From: Flaccisagitta enflata
Lineage: Eukaryota > Chaetognatha > Sagittoidea > Aphragmophora
Direction: 5' to 3'
Assembly: GCA_965153355.1 (NCBI GenBank)
Contig: OZ231126.1
Span: 98,146,001-98,210,000, forward strand
DNA: 64,000 bases
Each line of letters opens with the position of its first letter. The first letter of the stretch is position 1. The notes beneath the pieces were generated by a model. The model searched no databases. It was not told the origin of the DNA and saw nothing but the letters and a program-made list of their open reading frames with translations. The position numbers were made by a program, and so were the translations under genes. Shown piece after piece: positions 1 through 64,000 of the stretch.

Positions 1-190
1 GTGGAAACAGTGAAAAGGGTGATTTTTTGACAAAACCGAGATTTAAAATCACACTCGTTATCATCATTACTACCCTCAAAAATTTTGCCGCCATTTTTTC
101 ATCGGTTTGACTGCACTGATTCTCGCTATGAAACTTTGGCTCAATGTTTGTTAATGCATGAATTGTGAGACCAACCGACATTGATTCAAT

Positions 191-240
191 GAAGAAGAAG
201 AAGAAGAAGAAGAAGAAGAAGAAGAAGAAGAAGAAGAAGA

Positions 241-332
<92 letters not shown>
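191..332. repeat. (GAA)n then (GA)n microsatellite
   Basis: About 50 bases of GAA units run directly into about 90 bases of pure GA dinucleotides. It lies upstream of the RPL23 terminal exon, presumably in an RPL23 intron. Open frames across it (Arg-Glu runs) are repeat artefacts. Confidence 0.95.
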
Positions 333-335
<3 letters not shown>

Positions 336-460
336 AAAGTTAGGCAGGCAAGTTGAGAGATGCTATATGTGAATGTCATAGACGAAAACGACAAGAGAAA
401 AAACAGTTAATGTATGGAACTATGAGAAAATGAGAAAAATCATAATCTGAAGCCAGAAAT

Positions 461-574
<114 letters not shown>

Positions 575-1181
575 AATCATTACCGAATAAATTTCTTTTT
601 GCATTTACTTAATTTGCATGTTTAAGGAATATGTTTAAAAGCGAGCTGACACTAGCTGACGCTACTGCTTGTATTGAGCTTTTGCACACGCGTAGATATG
701 TATCAGGGCTAGTTAGATCTCGCTCTGCGGCTTAATGCAAGCACAGGAAGTTGGCCGAACTAAGGTTTTAATATTTCATGCAGTAAATAAAATATTAAGA
801 GAATTAGGTAAAGTTCTCAAATTTAGCTTGAATCATTGTCACAGAATGTTGTATGAGATTCCAGAGAAAAAAGTTGATATTTCAAATTATTAATTGCGTA
901 TGGTGTGGCTAAATGTGACTTTCTTCAATGATATTTTTTACTTTTTCTCACTTTTTAGTTGTATTTGTGATAAACAATTTTGGTATAATACAAAAATAAC
1001 GTCGTATCTACAGTCATATAAAAGGCGGGCGTCTCACAATTCTAGATATGTTTTTTATTTTCAATTATCATTATATTAACCTTTTCAAATAAAAAAAGGC
1101 ATAACTATTGATCCAATGACAGCAAACATTATTCCAGCGGACATTCCGCTCTTCTGCAAAAACTTACTATAAACAAGTTAA

Positions 1182-1415
<234 letters not shown>

Positions 1416-1422
1416 GGAGGAA

Positions 1423-1472
1423 CACGCACACACGCGCGCGCGCGCGCACGCACGCACGCACGCACACGCGTG
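1423..1472. repeat. CA/CG alternating purine-pyrimidine tract
   Basis: Alternating ACACAC, GCGCGC and ACGCACGC stretch in the RPL23 3' UTR, eight bases after the stop codon. Sequence of this kind can adopt Z-DNA. Confidence 0.85.
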
Positions 1473-1752
1473 TAGGAATGTTTAACAGAAGGACTTTGCG
1501 TTATGCCGGAAGCGGACATAGATCCCTCAATTTTCAACACCTTTTGGGATCGGGCTCCGCACAAGCCACCTCCTTTGATATTCGCCCGTTTATAAATCAT
1601 AATTCAGTTCTTTGTTTTGACCATTGATTGAAGAAAATTCGTATACAATGTTAAGGCTTCAAAGTTTTGTTTTGTTTCATGTAATATTCTCTAGACATTT
1701 CTTTTAGCTAGTGCTGGCATCATGTGATGTCACGCGGATATATATGTACACT

Positions 1753-1758
1753 AATAAA
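1753..1758 (+). terminator. RPL23: candidate RPL23 poly(A) signal AATAAA
   Basis: The first canonical AATAAA downstream of the RPL23 stop, followed by an A-run. It would give a 3' UTR of roughly 360 bases. The CYFIP start codon is only about 145 bases further on. Confidence 0.5.
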
Positions 1759-1900
1759 AAAATTCAAATTCTTGCCCACGATGTGCCCTACATGACGATG
1801 ACGATTCGCTGAACATTTTACATGGTATTCTGAAGAGAATGAACAGCAGTAACACACTTTCGTGATATATATAAACAGTCAAGTTGAGAAAGGATAAACG

Positions 1901-62367
<60,467 letters not shown>

Positions 62368-63212
62368 AGACTGGGCCTCTTCGACTTACGTGAGAGGTCG
62401 AAAGAGTTGATATCTAGCGATTGAAAGATCGAGAGAGAACATGGCGGCGCGAATCCTGAAATGTAGATGAAACGTATGACGGTATCAACGATTTGAGAGG
62501 CGTGATTTGAGACGAATGAATTTGACATGTGAATCCAAATTCTTAATCTTTTTCTTTGTTTTTTGATGTTATCAAGGGGAATTCTTATTCGTTAATTGGG
62601 AAAAGAAACTTGTATTTGGCGTTCATTGATAAAGGGGGGGGGAAAGAATGAAACGCATGTGCCTGAATGATCAAGTTGGGATGGAGACCGAACTTCATTT
62701 TTGCCCGCTTTTATCTTTTTTTTTAACCGCTTAGTCACTTCCACTTTATTGTATCATTGAATTCCGCGCACACAAACGGTTTTTTCTTCCCGGTGCCTAC
62801 ATACTCGAGCGAGACGATATCTGAATATATATACAAAACGTTACGCAAGGAGATGATCATGTGATTATGAAATACAGTTACTCGTGGCGCGTCACGTTCG
62901 TTTGTTGGTTTCCATTATGTTTACGGAGAGATGTTAATCCTTTATACACGATTATACATATAAAAAACACCACGTTTATTGAGCCGCGAGAGCGCTACAA
63001 TGATACGGTGTATCATTGATGACATAATTAAAATAATTATAGCTCCTATATAAGAAACTTTGTACAAATTGAGGCTTTTTAATAACATATTTGTTTACAT
63101 ACCACTTTACCCTGATTTTATAAAAAAAGATATTGGTATAGCTCTGTGAACTCATGTTATTTGTTTTTTTTTTGAACGATGGTCTTCCTTAGGGAGTGAG
63201 TGAGCGCGACGG
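62368..63212. other. CYFIP 3' UTR and TOMM70 upstream region
   Basis: 845 bases without coding sequence. The best variant poly(A) signal I see is ATTAAA at 63027-63032. No canonical AATAAA or TATA box stands out. Confidence 0.45.
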
Positions 63213-63462
63213 ATGGAGGTGATATCGATTCCCTCTTTAGCGCCTTCTCATGATGGAGGAGGAGGAGGCGGTGGTGTAGGTGAAGACTCATTAACATCCA
63301 TTAAAGACAGTTTGACAGCAGTTTCCAAATGGAAACTCGCTCTTCTACTCGGCGCTCCTTTTGCTTGTGCCAGTGGCTGGTATTATTGGCAGAGGAGAAG
63401 ATCATCACATTCAAAGAAAGTCGATGCTGCGTCCGTGAAAGACTTTCCTTCTAACAGTGCCG
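63213..63462 (+). CDS. TOMM70: TOMM70 exon 1 (signal anchor)
   Basis: TOMM70 (Tom70) is the outer-mitochondrial-membrane receptor that takes preproteins from Hsp70/Hsp90 and passes them to the TOM pore. ATG at 63213. The first 83 codons have a Gly-rich start, then SKWKLALLLGAPFACASGWY, a membrane anchor at about residues 41-58, followed by the basic stop-transfer WQRRRSS. The exon ends GCC G before GTACGC, phase 1. The sequence is poorly conserved in this part of the family. The call rests on layout and on the TPR exon that follows in phase. Confidence 0.82.
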
Positions 63463-63627
63463 GTACGCCGCCGTCACTATAATATGCTTCTGAATACTAA
63501 TAAATACTTTTAAATACCGTTTTTGGATGTGTCTAAATGACAAGTATGCTACAAATCAATTTCATCCATCAACATTGACCATTTCAACTCTCGCCCCAAC
63601 CCTTGCTCCTTATTCCTTTTATCGCAG

Positions 63628-64000
63628 CTCCTACAAGATCTCTCTCCGTCGCCATCGCTTCCAAAGACGCCGGTAACCAACTATTAAAGAAAGGCAAATT
63701 GAAAGAAGCCGTTTCCGTGTACACGCGCGCCATCTTGGAATGCCCTTGCGTCAATGGAACAGACGTCGATGCCACCACCGCCGCCGCCGGCGCCCCTTTC
63801 AAGTCACTCGCCACCGAATTGGCCAAAATCTACCAAAATCGCGCCTACGCTCATGAGCAGTTGGGCGATCTCGCCGCGTCGTTGACCGATTGCGACGAAG
63901 CCATTCGTCTCGATCCTGCTTACGTCCGCGCCTGGTCTAGACGTGCCAAAGTGCGCGAGTCGAGCGGGGATTTGGCGGGGAGTTTGGACGACGCGACGGC
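63628..64000 (+). CDS. TOMM70: TOMM70 exon 2 (TPR clamp domain; runs off the window)
   Basis: Acceptor TTTATCGCAG, phase 1 in. It encodes TPR repeats of the chaperone-binding clamp: DAGNQLLKKGKLKEAVSVYT (TPR1), YQNRAYAHEQLGDLAASLTD (TPR2) and DPAYVRAWSRRAKVRESSGD (TPR3 start). This matches KNKGNKYFKAGKYEQAI / YQNRAAAFEQL / RRAKAHEKL of Tom70. An insertion of about 20 residues (GTDVDATTAAAGAPFKSLAT) lies between TPR1 and TPR2. The gene continues beyond 64000. Confidence 0.85.

Noticed and set aside
1866-1875. TATATATAAA as the CYFIP TATA box
   Set aside because: Only about 25 bases before the assigned ATG, leaving no room for a 5' UTR; the region is generally AT-rich.

Overview
Eukaryotic (animal) nuclear DNA. 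Three conserved protein-coding genes lie head to tail on the + strand: the last exon of the ribosomal protein gene RPL23 (uL14) at 1218-1415, a complete CYFIP/Sra-1 gene (15 coding exons, 1901-62367, about 1317 residues), and the first two coding exons of TOMM70 (63213 to the window end). The CYFIP protein shares several local spellings with the insect Sra-1 protein (for example [23 protein letters not shown] and the FCKENEK stretch). I therefore infer an arthropod, without naming a species. There are no prokaryotic features, CRISPR arrays or operons.

Most of the window is intronic and built from mobile elements. CYFIP intron 2 alone is 38.6 kb (2321-40882). From left to right it holds: an antisense CR1-like LINE (about 3655-10960) with a PHD-finger ORF1, an endonuclease and a reverse transcriptase; a 3-kb ORF1-only element inserted into that LINE; many short Helentron-type non-autonomous elements; long microsatellites; a 550-bp inverted repeat pair; and a nearly intact autonomous Helentron-like element of about 15 kb (24641-39586), itself inserted in a smaller element. 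Introns 3-14 add an inverted-repeat transposon inside an ATC microsatellite, two adjacent 0.6-kb palindromes, minisatellites, a decayed LTR-retrotransposon fragment and more Helentron-type copies.

The most unusual object is the Helentron-like polyprotein at 27210-37494. It reads as two frames broken by one net frameshift in a 51-bp repeat. In order it carries an SGNH-hydrolase-like module, a ubiquitin-like fold ending in GLRGG, C2H2 fingers, a charged repeat linker, a DUF6570-like region, four more apparent ubiquitin-like modules, a Ulp1-like protease fold whose catalytic Cys position is His, a Rep (HUH/Y2) nuclease, a Pif1-type helicase and a C-terminal EEP nuclease. Short elements that share its termini (family B), and two analogous families (A and C), have the same layout: a short inverted repeat near one end and a stem-loop at the other. 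In family C the stem sequence changes between copies while pairing is kept.

All gene models come from reading splice sites and reading phase by eye. Domain names rest on motif recognition, not on a search.
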